DNA of 64,000 bases. Source: JACCZX01 sp963786295 (GTDB lineage: Bacteria > Pseudomonadota > Gammaproteobacteria > Burkholderiales > Burkholderiaceae_F). Below the pieces are notes generated by a model that did not search any database, had not been told where the DNA came from, and worked only from the letters and a program-made list of their open reading frames with translations. Position 1 is the stretch's first letter. The number at the start of each line of letters is the position of its first letter. Position numbers and translations under genes: made by a program. Positions 30,742 through 39,795 of this stretch are shown here, in pieces. The stretch is taken from positions 57,341 to 121,340 of the forward strand of contig CAWAYV010000012.1 in the NCBI GenBank assembly GCA_963786295.1, in the 5' to 3' direction.

Positions 30742-31603
30742 TTATTCCGATTTGCTGGCGGCATCCTGAGTCGCCGGCGCCGCTTTAGCGGCGGGCACGG
30801 GCTTGACCGGGTTCGGTTGATGTTGATACCAGCGCCACGCCAGATACACATAACCCGAAAGCGCGTAGCAGCAGAACAACGTGAACAGCACGATCGGCGG
30901 GTCGGACGACACGAAGAAGATCAACGCAATCGCCGCCACGAGCACCCAAAACGGAACGCTGCGGCCGAGCTGAAAGCTCTTGCCGCTGTAAAACGGCGCA
31001 CTCGAAACCATCGTGAAGCCGGCATAAACGGTCAGAAGGAACGCTGCCCACGGCAACCAGGCTTCGCGAATCGGAAACTTGTTGTCAACGGCGAGCCAGA
31101 CAAAACCTGCAATCAACGCCGCTGCCGCGGGGCTTGGTAGTCCCTGAAAGAACCGCTTGTCGATAACACCGAGATTCGCGTTAAAGCGCGCCAGCCGCAG
31201 CGCCGCGCCTGCGCAATACACGAATGCGCCGGCCCATCCCCAGCGGCCGAGATCATGCAGCGCCCACTCGTACATCACCAACGCCGGCGCAACGCCGAAC
31301 GACGTCATGTCCGACAGCGAATCGAACTGTTCGCCGAACGCGCTTTGCGTGTTGGTCAGGCGCGCAACGCGCCCATCCATGCCGTCGAGCACCAGCGCGG
31401 CAAAAATGGCGATCGCCGCCAGCTCGAATCGTTGGTTCATCGCCTGCACGATCGCGAAAAAGCCGGCGAACAGATTGGCCAGCGTGAACAAGTTAGGCAG
31501 CAGGTAAATGCCGCGCCGCGCGGCGCGCGATGCGCGGCGCTTCGTCAAGAATCGGCGAAGCCGGCACGCCGAACGGGCGCGGTTTGCGGCGACGGAAGCG
31601 CAT
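30742..31603 (-). CDS. pssA: CDP-diacylglycerol-serine O-phosphatidyltransferase, probable N-terminal frameshift
   Basis: Membrane enzyme that makes phosphatidylserine from CDP-diacylglycerol and serine. The CDP-alcohol phosphotransferase motif DGMDGRVARLTNT, then G and FDSLSD, is complete (DGx2ARx8Gx3Dx3D). Several transmembrane helices follow. An intact frame starts with TTG at 31548 (268 residues). A better start is the ATG at 31601-31603, whose stretch MRFRRRKPRPFGVPASPIL leads into RRGIYLLPNLFTLANLF after one frame change near 31510. It overlaps the expected psd stop (TGATG). It acts with psd to make phosphatidylethanolamine. Confidence 0.88.
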
Positions 31604-32244
31604 CAGAGCTCTGGCGATCACCGTGCTCGTTGCGTACACCTTGTCGCCGACTGCGACCTTCGGCGTCGCCGACAGCGGCAGGTACACATCGACTCTCGAA
31701 CCGAACCGGATAAAGCCGTAGCGCTGGCCGCGCGCCAACACCTCGCCGGGCTTCACGTAGCACAGGATCCGCCGCGCGATCAGGCCGGCAACCTGCACCA
31801 CTGAAATACGCTGCCCGTCCGGCAACTTGACGACCAGCGCGTTGCGTTCGTTCTCGGTCGATGCCTTGTCAAGATCGGCATTGACGAACGTGCCGGCCTG
31901 ATAGTCGATGCGTTCGATCGTGCCGTCGACAGGCGAGCGGTTGCTATGCACGTTGAACACGTTCATGAACACGCTGACCAGCAGTGATTCAGCTTGCGTA
32001 TACGGATCGACGGTTTTCTGCACCCGGACGACGCGGCCATCAGCAGGCGACAGCACGGCATTGGGCTGCGCCGGAATCTCACGCGGCGGGTCGCGAAAAA
32101 ACTGAATGATGAAAATCGCAATCAGCCAGAACGGCAGCGACCAGGCGAACCCGAAGAAAACCGCAGACAAGAATTGCCGCCACGACCGCGCCGCCGATAT
32201 ACGGCCAGCCTTCACGCGCAAGGATCGGATGCGGGTAGTTCAAG
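31603..32244 (-). CDS. psd: Phosphatidylserine decarboxylase, two compensating frameshifts
   Basis: Pyruvoyl enzyme that decarboxylates phosphatidylserine to phosphatidylethanolamine. With a TTG start at 32242-32244 (after AAAGG) the N-terminus reads NYPHPILAREGWPYIGGAVV. A frame change near 32160 leads to SLPFWLIAIFIIQFFRDPPR, and VFMNVFNVHSNRSPVDGTIE follows. The self-cleavage site that yields the pyruvoyl group is in RFGSRVDVYLP (Gly-Ser). A second indel near 31610 would restore VIARL and a stop at 31603-31605 overlapping pssA. The total is then 213 residues, the family's usual length. Confidence 0.87.
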
Positions 32245-32304
32245 CTCAACCTTTGGTGCTGACGTTACATCTTAGCGAATGGAAATCGCCGAAAAGCGTA
32301 GCGA

Positions 32305-32380
32305 GCGCGCCAAGGTCGCGCCGAGCCGCGGAGGCGTACAAAGCGGCTCGTTGAGCACCGCAGGCGCGAGATTGGCGCGC
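32305..32380. other. Long nested hairpin in the psd-SIMPL gene gap
   Basis: The 158-base gap holds a nested inverted repeat. Outer arms are 32305-32322 and 32363-32380, matching at 16 of 18 positions. The inner arms are CGAGCCGC (32322-32329) and GCGGCTCG (32343-32350). It follows the SIMPL-domain gene on the minus strand. No T-run is present. A terminator-like or RNA-stability role is possible; it is not a copy of the structured repeat at 27225. Confidence 0.5.
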
Positions 32381-32402
32381 GCAGTAGCTTTGCGGCGACG
32401 TC

Positions 32403-33119
32403 CTACGGCAAGAATCGCGCCTTTCCCGTGACGGTCAGTCGCTCGATCGAGCGGCCGGATTCAAACGTCGGTGGCGTTACAGCGTCCGAAGCCATCGTCG
32501 CTCGCATCATCATCGGCTGCGGCGGGCCCGCTTCGCGCACGCCGAAATTGATCTCTTCAACGCGAATGCGATTGGACGGCACGCCCATCGACTGCCCCGC
32601 CGCAGTGAAGCGCGAGTTCAAGTTCGCAATCGCAAGCTGAATCAATTGCGCTTCGACCTTTTCACGCGCAGCTTTCGAAAGCCTGAAATCGATGCCGCCC
32701 AAAGCCAGAAACGGTTGCGCGGCAGCGACCGTCTTCGGCAGCGCCACCAGATTGTCTGTGCGCACGGTCACGCCCTGTCGCACGCGCCAACCGGTGATCG
32801 CGCGATTGCTGCCGCTCGAATAAACCGGATAGCTGCTGTAGCCGGAGGTTTCAATCTGCGCCTTGGGGTCAGCGCGCTTCAGCGCTGCAGTTCCGTCGCC
32901 AACGCGCTGATTGACCAACGACTGCGCTCGCGTCAAATCGGCATCCTGCGCTTCGTAGAAGAAATTGGCGACCGCCTCGTCGTTTGATAGCTCGACCTCA
33001 GCAGCGCCGGTCATCAAGACGAGCGTTCCCGCGGGAAGCAGCGGAAGTGATTGCTGTTGCGCAATGGCGGGCACCGACGCTGCCAGCGCAATCGCAACGA
33101 TTGCCAACATGGGTCTCAT
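32403..33119 (-). CDS. SIMPL domain (DUF541) secreted protein
   Basis: A 238-residue periplasmic or outer-membrane-associated protein. The signal peptide MRPMLAIVAIALAASVPAIA is followed by a SIMPL/DUF541 domain: ALKRADPKAQIETSGYSSYP, then GWRVRQGVTVRTDNLVAL and ALGGIDFRLSKAAREKVEAQ. GGAG precedes the ATG at 33117-33119 by about six bases. Members of the family are linked to envelope stress or oxidative tolerance, but the biochemical role is unknown. A single frame appears to fuse it to ilvC; that is an artefact of the ilvC frameshift. Confidence 0.82.
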   Translation of the reverse strand: MRPMLAIVAIALAASVPAIAQQQSLPLLPAGTLVLMTGAAEVELSNDEAVANFFYEAQDADLTRAQSLVNQRVGDGTAALKRADPKAQIETSGYSSYPVYSSGSNRAITGWRVRQGVTVRTDNLVALPKTVAAAQPFLALGGIDFRLSKAAREKVEAQLIQLAIANLNSRFTAAGQSMGVPSNRIRVEEINFGVREAGPPQPMMMRATMASDAVTPPTFESGRSIERLTVTGKARFLP

Positions 33120-33130
33120 CATTCGCTCCG

Positions 33131-34148
33131 TCAGTTCTTGGCCTGATCGACCAGACGGTTTGCCTTGATCCACGGCATCATCCCGCGCAGCCTTTCGCCG
33201 ACCTGCTCGATCTGGTGTTCTGCCATCAAGCCGGCGGCGCGCTGCCAAGGTCGGCGCACCGGCGCGATTTTCGATGATGAAGCTCTTCGCGTATTCGCCG
33301 GTCTGGATTTTCTCCAGCGCTTTTTTCATGGCCTGTTTGGCATCGGCGTTAATGATTTTCGGCCCGGTCAGGTATTCGCCGTACTCGGCATTGTTCGAGA
33401 TCGAATAGTTCATATTCGCGATGCCGCCTTCGTAGATCAAGTCGACGATCAGCTTCAGTTCGTGCAGGCACTCGAAGTACGCCATCTCCGGCGCGTATCC
33501 GGCCTCGACCAGCGTTTCGAAACCGGCCTTGATCAGCTCGACGGTGCCGCCGCATAACACCGCTTGCTCTCCGAACAGATCGGTCTCGGTCTCTTCGCGA
33601 AAATTGGTTTCGATAATGCCCGCCTTGCCGCCGCCGATCGCGCACGCGTACGACAGCGCCAGATCGCGCGCGATGCCCGACGCATCCTTATGCATCGCAA
33701 TCAAACACGGCACGCCACCGCCCTGCTTGTACGTCGAGCGCACCGTATGACCCGGCGCTTTCGGAGCCACCATGATTACATCGAGATCGGCGCGCGGCTG
33801 AATCTGCCCATAGTGGATGTTGAACCCATGCGCGAATGCCAGTGCAGCACCCTGCTTCATGTTGGCAGCGATCGACTCGGTGTAGACCTGCGCGTGATTC
33901 TCGTCCGGCAGCAGAACCATCACGATGTCCGCTCCCTTCACCGCATCGGCGACTTCCTTGACTTTCAGACCAGCGCCTTCCGCTTTTTTCCATGACACGC
34001 CACCGGTTCGCAGGCCGATCGTCACCTTGACGCCCGAATCGGTCAGGTTCTGTGCATGCGCGTGTCCCTGCGATCCGTAACCGATGATCGCGACGTGCTT
34101 GCCCTTGATCAGCGACAGATCAGCGTCTTTGTCGTAATAGATCTTCAT
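33131..34148 (-). CDS. ilvC: Ketol-acid reductoisomerase, frameshift near the end
   Basis: Second common step of valine and isoleucine synthesis: NADPH-dependent isomeroreduction of acetolactate or acetohydroxybutyrate. About 339 residues, class I. It has the Rossmann motif IGYGSQGHAHAQNL, PKAPGHTVRSTYKQGGGVP, and the metal ligands in DLFGEQAVLCGG and EGGIANMNYSISNNAEYGEY. The frame slips near 33245 after APTLAAR; the other frame gives MAEHQIEQVGERLRGMMPWI, then KANRLVDQAKN and a stop at 33131. It lies eight bases downstream of ilvH. Confidence 0.94.
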
Positions 34149-34156
34149 TGCTCCCC

Positions 34157-34648
34157 CTAAATCCTCAGAATCCTTTCGCCGCGACCGACGCCTGAACCGC
34201 CCGTGCGCACTGTTTCGAGAATCGCCGCACGATCGACGGCCTTGATGAATGCATCTAGCTTGGCGCCGTTGCCGGTCAGCTCGATCGTATAGCTGCGCTC
34301 GGTGACATCGATAATGCGGCCGCGAAAAATATCGGCCATCCGCTTGATCTCGTCACGCTCCTTGCCGACCGCGCGCAGCTTGATCAACATCAGCTCGCGC
34401 TCGATGTAGTCGCCTTCGGTCAGGTCGACTACTTTGACGACTTCGATCAGGCGGTTCAAGTGCTTGGTGATCTGCTCGATCACGTCATCGGAACCGACGC
34501 TAACGATCGTCATGCGCGACAACGACGCGTCTTCGGTCGGCGCGACGGTCAAGGTTTCAATGTTGTAGCCACGCGCGGAAAACAGTCCCACTACCCTTGA
34601 AAGCGCACCGGGCTCGTTTTCAAGCAGCACCGAGATGATGTGCCTCAT
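34157..34648 (-). CDS. ilvH: Acetolactate synthase regulatory subunit
   Basis: Small subunit of acetohydroxyacid synthase III type, 163 residues, intact. The N-terminal ACT domain reads MRHIISVLLENEPGALSRVV and GLFSARGYNIETLTVAPTED; it binds valine for feedback control. A second ACT-like half has RELMLIKLRAVGKERDEI. The ATG at 34646-34648 overlaps the ilvI stop (ATGA), so the subunits are translated together. Confidence 0.94.
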   Translation of the reverse strand: MRHIISVLLENEPGALSRVVGLFSARGYNIETLTVAPTEDASLSRMTIVSVGSDDVIEQITKHLNRLIEVVKVVDLTEGDYIERELMLIKLRAVGKERDEIKRMADIFRGRIIDVTERSYTIELTGNGAKLDAFIKAVDRAAILETVRTGGSGVGRGERILRI

Positions 34649-36359
34649 AGGTCTTCCGATCCCAGCAGCATCTCGGTCAGCCCCTTGCCCGCCTTCACCA
34701 TCGGCCAGACGTTTTCCTTCTGATCGGTAATGAAGTCGAGAAACACCAGGCGGTCTTTGTACTTTCCAAACGCTTCCTTCAACACCGGCTCGACATCCGC
34801 GCGGCTTGTCGATCTGAAATCCGACGTGGCCGTAGGCCTCGGCAAGCTTGACGAAGTCCGGCAAGGCGTCGACGTATGACTCGGCATAGCGACCGCCGTA
34901 GTCGATCTGCTGCCATTGCCGCACCATGCCGAGGTACCGATTGTTCAGATTGATGATCTTCGGCGTCAGTCGGTACTGCTTGCAGGTCGATAGCTCCTGG
35001 ATGCACATCTGAATCGACCCTTCGCCGGTGATCACCGCGACCTCGGCGCCGGGGTTCGCCATCTGCACTCCCATCGCGTACGGCAGGCCCACGCCCATCG
35101 TGCCGAGCCCGCCCGAGTTGATCCAGCGCCGCGGCTTGTCGAAGCGGTAATACTGCGCCGCCCACATCTGGTGCTGGCCGACGTCCGACGTGACGAACGC
35201 GTCGCCGCCGGTGACTTCCCACAGCTTCTCTAGTACGTACTGTGGCTTGATCGCGTCTCCATTTTTTTCGTAGCGCAGGCAGTCTTTCTTGCGCCACTCG
35301 TTGACCTGCTGCCACCACGCCGCCAACTTGGCCGCGTCGGGCCGCGCCGTCGTCGCTTCGACCTGAGCCAGCAACTCGATCAACACTTCACGTACGTCGC
35401 CGACGATCGGAATGTCAACTTTGACGCGCTTCGAAATCGACGACGGATCGACGTCGATATGAATGATCTTGCGCGGGTTGGTCGAGAAGTGTTTCGGATT
35501 ACCGATCACCCGATCGTCGAAGCGCGCACCGATCGCGATCAGAACGTCGCAGTGCTGCATCGCCATGTTGGCTTCGTACGTTCCGTGCATGCCCGGCATG
35601 CCCACGAACTTCTCGTTGCTCGCCTCGAAATGCGCCGAGCCCCATCAGGGTGTTGGTGCACGGAAAACCGAGCAGGTTGACGAACCGGTTCAGCAAATCA
35701 GCGGCGTCCGACAAGATCACGCCGCCGCCGGTGTAGACCATCGGACGCTCGGCCGCGAGCAGCAGTTGCACTGCTTTCTTGATCTGGCCCGAATGCCCCT
35801 TCGCCACCGGCTTGTACGACCGCATCGACACTTCGCGCGGATATTCGTACTCGCAACGCGCCACCGTCACATCCTTCGGAATGTCGACCAGCACCGGACC
35901 CGGCCGCCCGCTTTGCGCGATGTAAAACGCCTTCTTGATCGCTCCGGCGAGTTCGCGCACGTCTTTGACCAGGAAGTTGTGCTTGACACACGGACGCGTG
36001 ATGCCGACCGTGTCGCATTCCTGAAACGCATCGAGTCCGATCGCGTGCGTCGGCACCTGACCCGTAAGGACGATCATCGGAATCGAGTCCATGTACGCGG
36101 TCGCGATGCCGGTGACGGCGTTGGTGACGCCCGGGCCGCTGGTGACCAGGGCTACACCGATGCGATTGCTCGAGCGCGAATAGGCATCCGCCGCGTGCAC
36201 GGCCGCCTGCTCATGGCGAACCAGAATGTGCTGAAACTTGTCTTGCTTGAAGATTTCGTCGTAGATGAAGAGGACCGCGCCGCCCGGATACCCGAAGACG
36301 TGCTTGACTCCCTCATCCTGCAAACAGCGAACGACGATCTCGGCGCCGGTTAATTCCAT
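34645..36359 (-). CDS. ilvI: Acetolactate synthase large subunit, two frameshifts
   Basis: Thiamine-diphosphate enzyme making acetolactate and acetohydroxybutyrate, about 571 residues. The N-terminus has FGYPGGAVLFIYDEIF and the catalytic Glu in ILVRHEQAAVHAADAYSR. The TPP motif is GEGSIQMCIQELSTCKQYRL with NNRYLGMVRQWQ. Frame changes lie near 35640 (GLGAF to MGMPGMHGTYEANMA) and 34795 (ADVEPVLKEAFGKY follows). The ATG at 36357-36359 starts MELTGAEIVVRCL. It heads ilvI-ilvH-ilvC and is divergent from the sigma-factor gene. Confidence 0.94.
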
Positions 36360-36450
36360 TTCTCGAACCCTCTCAAAGTCCACAGGAAATTGATTGGTTG
36401 CCGTTCCATGCTCGCTTGTGACGGGCGGTGCGGCGGGCGCTCTGCGCTTA

Positions 36451-36489
36451 CTTATTGTCAATAAGCGGATAAGCTGTAATCGATAAGCT
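36451..36489. promoter_or_regulatory. A+T-rich palindrome and direct repeats upstream of ilvI
   Basis: In the 234-base divergent gap there is a perfect palindrome CTTATTGTCAATAAG (36451-36465), followed by two copies of GATAAGCT about 16 bases apart (near 36467 and 36482). The stretch is far richer in A+T than its surroundings. On the minus strand it also contains TTGACA, a candidate -35 element for ilvI. An operator for a regulator of the ilv genes is plausible; no regulator is identified. I found no leader peptide here. Confidence 0.45.
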
Positions 36490-36593
36490 ATCTTGTTGTT
36501 TTGTCGTACAAGAACGCGGGAAGATACGGCAGCGCAGCATATTGTGCAAATCGGATCGTGCGAAGAACTGACAAGCACGCTAGGGGCCGCTTA

Positions 36594-37160
36594 GTGGCCT
36601 CGCGTCAAGAACTTTCCGATTTCCTGGCAGGCGTCGAGCGGCGCGCGTTCAAGCAGGCGCAGTACGCGGTGCGTGACGCCGATGCCGCACTCGACATCGT
36701 GCAGGACGCGATGATGAAGCTCTCGGAGAAGTACGGCGACCGGCCCGCGGCCGAGTTGCCGCTGCTGTTCACGCGCATCCTGCAAAACGCGACTTACGAC
36801 TTTTTTCGCCGGCAAAAGGTGCGATCGACCTGGGTTACCCTTTTCTCGGCTTTGTCTCCCGGCCACGAGGACGACAATTCGGATCCGCTGGAGACACTGG
36901 AGGCCATGGCCGGGTCCCCCGCCGCAGAGAGCGCGCAGGACCAGGTCGAGCGGTCACAGGTGGTGGCGATCATCGAAGAAGAGGTGGCCCGGTTGCCAAC
37001 TCGTCAACGAGAGGCGTTTTTGATGCGTTACTGGGAAGATATGGACGTGGCGGAAACCGCCGCGGTAATGGGATGCTCGGAGGGCAGCGTTAAGACCCAC
37101 TGTTCGCGCGCAACGCACGCATTGGCGCGCGCCTTAAAAGCACGGGGCATACAGCTATGA
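36594..37160 (+). CDS. ECF-type RNA polymerase sigma factor
   Basis: A 188-residue sigma-70 factor of the extracytoplasmic type, intact. Region 2 covers FKQAQYAVRDADAALDIVQD and region 4 has LPTRQREAFLMRYWEDMDVA and CSEGSVKTHCSRATHALARA, the helix-turn-helix. The GTG at 36594, after AGGGG, is preferred to the open frame from 36501. Next comes a DUF3619 gene overlapping by four bases (ATGA), which may play an anti-sigma-like role since it has one membrane helix; that is inference. This cluster next to ilvI is conserved in Burkholderiales. Confidence 0.88.
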   Translation: MASRQELSDFLAGVERRAFKQAQYAVRDADAALDIVQDAMMKLSEKYGDRPAAELPLLFTRILQNATYDFFRRQKVRSTWVTLFSALSPGHEDDNSDPLETLEAMAGSPAAESAQDQVERSQVVAIIEEEVARLPTRQREAFLMRYWEDMDVAETAAVMGCSEGSVKTHCSRATHALARALKARGIQL

Positions 37161-37611
37161 ACGAGAAAGAATTCGGATACCAGATCCGCCAGGCGCTTAA
37201 CGAAGCCGCCGCGGGGCTGGATTACAAGACGACTTATCGGCTCGAGCAGGCACGAGCCGCCGCGCTGGCACGCCATCGAGAGCCGGCTACCTCACCGGCC
37301 TGGAATCCGGCTCTACAGACGGCCGGCGGCCGGCCGATGGCGGCTCGCGCCTCGGCTGGTTCGGCAGTTTTGGGCTGGCAGCACCGATGGTCGCGCTGGT
37401 TGTCGGCTTCATCGGCATCTACCAGTGGCAGCAACAGCAGTTGCCGGAACGCATGTCCGATCTGGCCGCAATGGATTTTGCGGTGCTGATGGATGAAACG
37501 CCGATCGGCGCCTATGCCGACAAGGGATTCGGCATACTGCTGCGCGGTGAAACGGAAGATCTTGTAGGCGACGCCTCTTGCACGTCAAGTTCGTACTCTT
37601 CATTGGTTTAG
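37157..37611 (+). CDS. DUF3619 family membrane protein, frameshifted
   Basis: Small protein of about 135-150 residues. The start MNEKEFGYQIRQALNEAAAG matches DUF3619 and its ATG overlaps the sigma-factor stop. After a frame change near 37385 it continues VALVVGFIGIYQWQQQQLPE, a single transmembrane helix, then DLAAMDFAVLMDETPIGAYA and DKGFGILLRGE, the family's C-terminal pattern. The true stop is uncertain because of another possible indel near 37570. Its function is unknown; position suggests a partner of the sigma factor. Confidence 0.75.
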
Positions 37612-38090
37612 CCGCCCTTATCGCGGACAGCATGGGTGCGGCCGTCGCACAAACACCTCCCACGGCGGCAACTTCCGCCCAAACAACGCGCGTAGCGCGG
37701 CCGAGTTGGAGTGAACTGACATCCGCGCAACGCGAGGCGCTTGCACCGCTCGCCGGCATGTGGGAAACGCTCGAGGCCGACCGCAAGAAAAAATGGCTGG
37801 AAATGGCGGCACGATTTCCAGCGCTAACGCCCGGACGCCCAGAAGCGCATGCACGAGCGCATGGGCGAGTACGCGCGCCTGACGCCCGAGCAGCGCAAGA
37901 CCGCGCGCGAAAACTTTCGCAGGCTTACGAGCTGCCTGCCGACCAAAGGCAGGAGAAGCTGCAGCGTTATCAGCAGTTGCCTGATGAAAAGAAACGCGCT
38001 CTGACGGAACAAGCCGCCAAGAAGCAGTCAGAGCCAACACCTGCCCCGACACCGCCTGCCACAGTCGCTCCTCCTGCGCCGACCAAATAG
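37578..38090 (+). CDS. DUF3106 family secreted protein, two compensating frameshifts
   Basis: About 170 residues starting with TTG at 37578. A signal peptide (VKFVLFIGLAALIADSMGAA) is followed by WSELTSAQREALAPLAGMWE and RKKKWLEMAARFPALTP, the DUF3106 repeat pattern. Between about 37830 and 37925 the frame is displaced; the correct frame there reads QKRMHERMGEYARLTPEQRK. The tail is Pro/Ala-rich. DUF3106 proteins sit in this cluster across Burkholderiales and have no known function. Confidence 0.75.
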   Translation: MHVKFVLFIGLAALIADSMGAAVAQTPPTAATSAQTTRVARPSWSELTSAQREALAPLAGMWETLEADRKKKWLEMAARFPALTPGRPEAHARAHGRVRAPDARAAQDRARKLSQAYELPADQRQEKLQRYQQLPDEKKRALTEQAAKKQSEPTPAPTPPATVAPPAPTK

Positions 38091-38111
38091 CCGGCTCGAT
38101 AAACTCGTCGC

Positions 38112-38625
38112 GTGACCGACGAGGCAGAACACTCCACCTACGCGTTACCTGCTGCACGACTCACGTTGCGGCTGGCAGCCATGATTTACGAAGCAGTTCT
38201 GTTACTGGGTGTCGTATTCATCGTCGGCTACGTCTTGCTCGTCCCCCTGCAATGGTCGTATCCGCTGCCAACCACTCAGCGCACTCTGCTGCAAATCGCA
38301 CTGTTCGTGGTCATCGGCGCCTACTTTGTCGTCTGCTGGACACGCACCGGCCAAACACTTGCTCTGAAGGCGTGGCGCCTGAAAGTCGTTGATTCCGAGG
38401 GCCGTCCTCCGCGCAGCGGACGTGCAATAGCGCGCTACGTGCTGGCGTGGCATCTCTGGTTGCCGGGACTGGCAATCGCCGGCTTGTTCCAGCTAAGCGT
38501 CGGCTGCGACCCTTGCTGCGCTTGCCGTCAGCTTCGCGCTCTTGTTGATCCCGGCACTGTTCGATCACCGGCGGCGCTTGCTGCATGACCTCTGGACCGG
38601 CACGCGCGTCGTGCGCGTGCCGTGA
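38112..38625 (+). CDS. RDD family membrane protein, frameshift near the end
   Basis: About 171 residues, with GTG start at 38112. The RDD domain reads ARLTLRLAAMIYEAVLLLGV, followed by WTRTGQTLALKAWRLKVVDS and GRAIARYVLAWHLWLPG, with two to three transmembrane helices. A frame change near 38510 gives a correct tail ALAVSFALLLIPALFDHRRR, then LHDLWTGTRVVRVP and a stop at 38623-38625. The conserved HDLWTGTRVV ending is diagnostic. Some RDD proteins are sodium/proton antiporters, but the role here is unknown. Confidence 0.82.
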
Positions 38626-39057
38626 TCAGCACTGCGATCAAGTCTTTACGGCGCTCGCGATACAACCACGCAACGATGATTCCAAGCACGATCAACAAGA
38701 TGCCGCTGAAGATAACCTGCTTGACCACCATCTCCCCCGGCAGCGGCTGCACCGCGTAGTAGATCAGATAACCCGGGATCACACCCAGCAGCGCCGCTGC
38801 GATCCCATATCGCACGCCCTGCGCCAGCCACGGCTTGGCTTCCTTGCCACGCGCGTAAATCCACGCGAACGCGCCCGCCATTAGCACGTGCGCGAGCAAC
38901 ATCCAAGTGGAAATAAGCCCTGCGATTCCGCCTCCGAACGGTACAGCTTGGCGAGCTGCATGTAGTCGGACTTCAGCAGGACGCCGTGCACCAGAAAATC
39001 ACCCGCCATCCATGCGATAAAGATCACCAGCCACGCGATGAAGAATTTCTTGTTCAT
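38528..39057 (-). CDS. Conserved membrane protein of unknown function, frameshifted
   Basis: A hydrophobic protein of about 150-175 residues with four predicted membrane helices. It starts MNKKFFIAWLVIFIAWMAGD (ATG 39055-39057). A frame change near 38895 links SQGLFPLG to MLLAHVLMAGAFAWIYARGK and PGYLIYYAVQPLPGEMVVKQ. The open frame overlaps the end of the convergent RDD gene by about 100 bases, so the true C-terminus is probably near 38630 and the low-complexity Arg/Ala tail is not real. I do not recognise the family. Confidence 0.6.
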
Positions 39058-39096
39058 GTCGTCCTCCCGGTTGTGAAGCGCCGAAAGCGTAATCAA

Positions 39097-39787
39097 TTAC
39101 TCGACTGGGCGAAATGGGTCAGGGTCGCCGGCAAACAGCCGCTCGTTGATCGCCAGCTCACGGCGGTTCGTCGTTTGCAGGAATTCGCGTGCGCCTCGCA
39201 TGCCCACGAACGCATCGAACCCGCGCTGCAGAAAGCGGTGCAGGTGCGACAGCCCCCACATCGCCGCTGGCGCCTTCATCATGTGCAGCATGGTGGACAG
39301 CATCGGCACCTTCGCCAGTTTTTCCAGCGCTTTGCCGATTCTCTCGGCGAGCTCGATTTGCCGCACTCGTTCGGCCTCGACTGCCGGTCGCGCGGTACAC
39401 CTCGGCGTAGTTCTTCTCCGTGATCGGCAGCTCGATGTTGCGTGCCATCTCGATATCGAATTGCTCCGCCATCTCTTCCAGCTGAACCGCGAGCAGCAGC
39501 GCATTGACCGCACGTGCGGGCAGCAGGCTTGCGAGTTTGGGCGCTACCTTTTGTGCTTCGGCATCGCGCCGATCCACGTCTTGCGCGCCATAGAGCTCCT
39601 CGAGAAAAAACTCGGCAGCGGCACGGTACCGATCGGTGGCCAGCAGGTCGGCGTACGTAGCGCGCAGCCGCTCGATCTGCCACTGCTTGAGCGCAAGCCA
39701 GCGCTTCTTGTGTTGCGCATCCGTCTCGAGTTCGGCGCGCAGTGCGATGACGCGGCCGAGCGCGTCGGCAAGCTTGCGGCCGCTCAT
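39097..39787 (-). CDS. FFLEELY motif protein, one frameshift
   Basis: About 230 residues of conserved betaproteobacterial protein of unknown function. It begins MSGRKLADALGRVIALRAEL (ATG 39785-39787) and contains RYRAAAEFFLEELYGAQDVD, the motif that names the family. A frame change near 39400 leads to EAERVRQIELAERIGKALEK and FLQRGFDAFVGMRGAREFLQ, ending NERLFAGDPDPFRPVE. It is mostly alpha-helical and probably cytoplasmic. A single frame appears to fuse it to the ABC ATPase upstream; this is an artefact. Confidence 0.72.
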
Positions 39788-39795
39788 GCCAGAAG

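Noticed and set aside
32403..34148. Apparent fusion of ilvC with the SIMPL-domain protein (581 codons)
   Set aside because: The join is made by a frameshift at the end of ilvC. The alternative frame gives the normal IlvC C-terminus and stop, and the SIMPL gene has its own signal peptide and ribosome-binding site.
34157..35605. Apparent fusion of the acetolactate synthase large and small subunits
   Set aside because: The correct ilvI frame ends at 34645 with an ATGA overlap to ilvH. The fusion frame contains a nonsense-like stretch between the two conserved parts.
36360..36593. Leader peptide for the ilv operon
   Set aside because: A stretch with several Ile and Leu codons exists upstream of ilvI, but it has no start codon of its own and is in the ilvI-extended frame.
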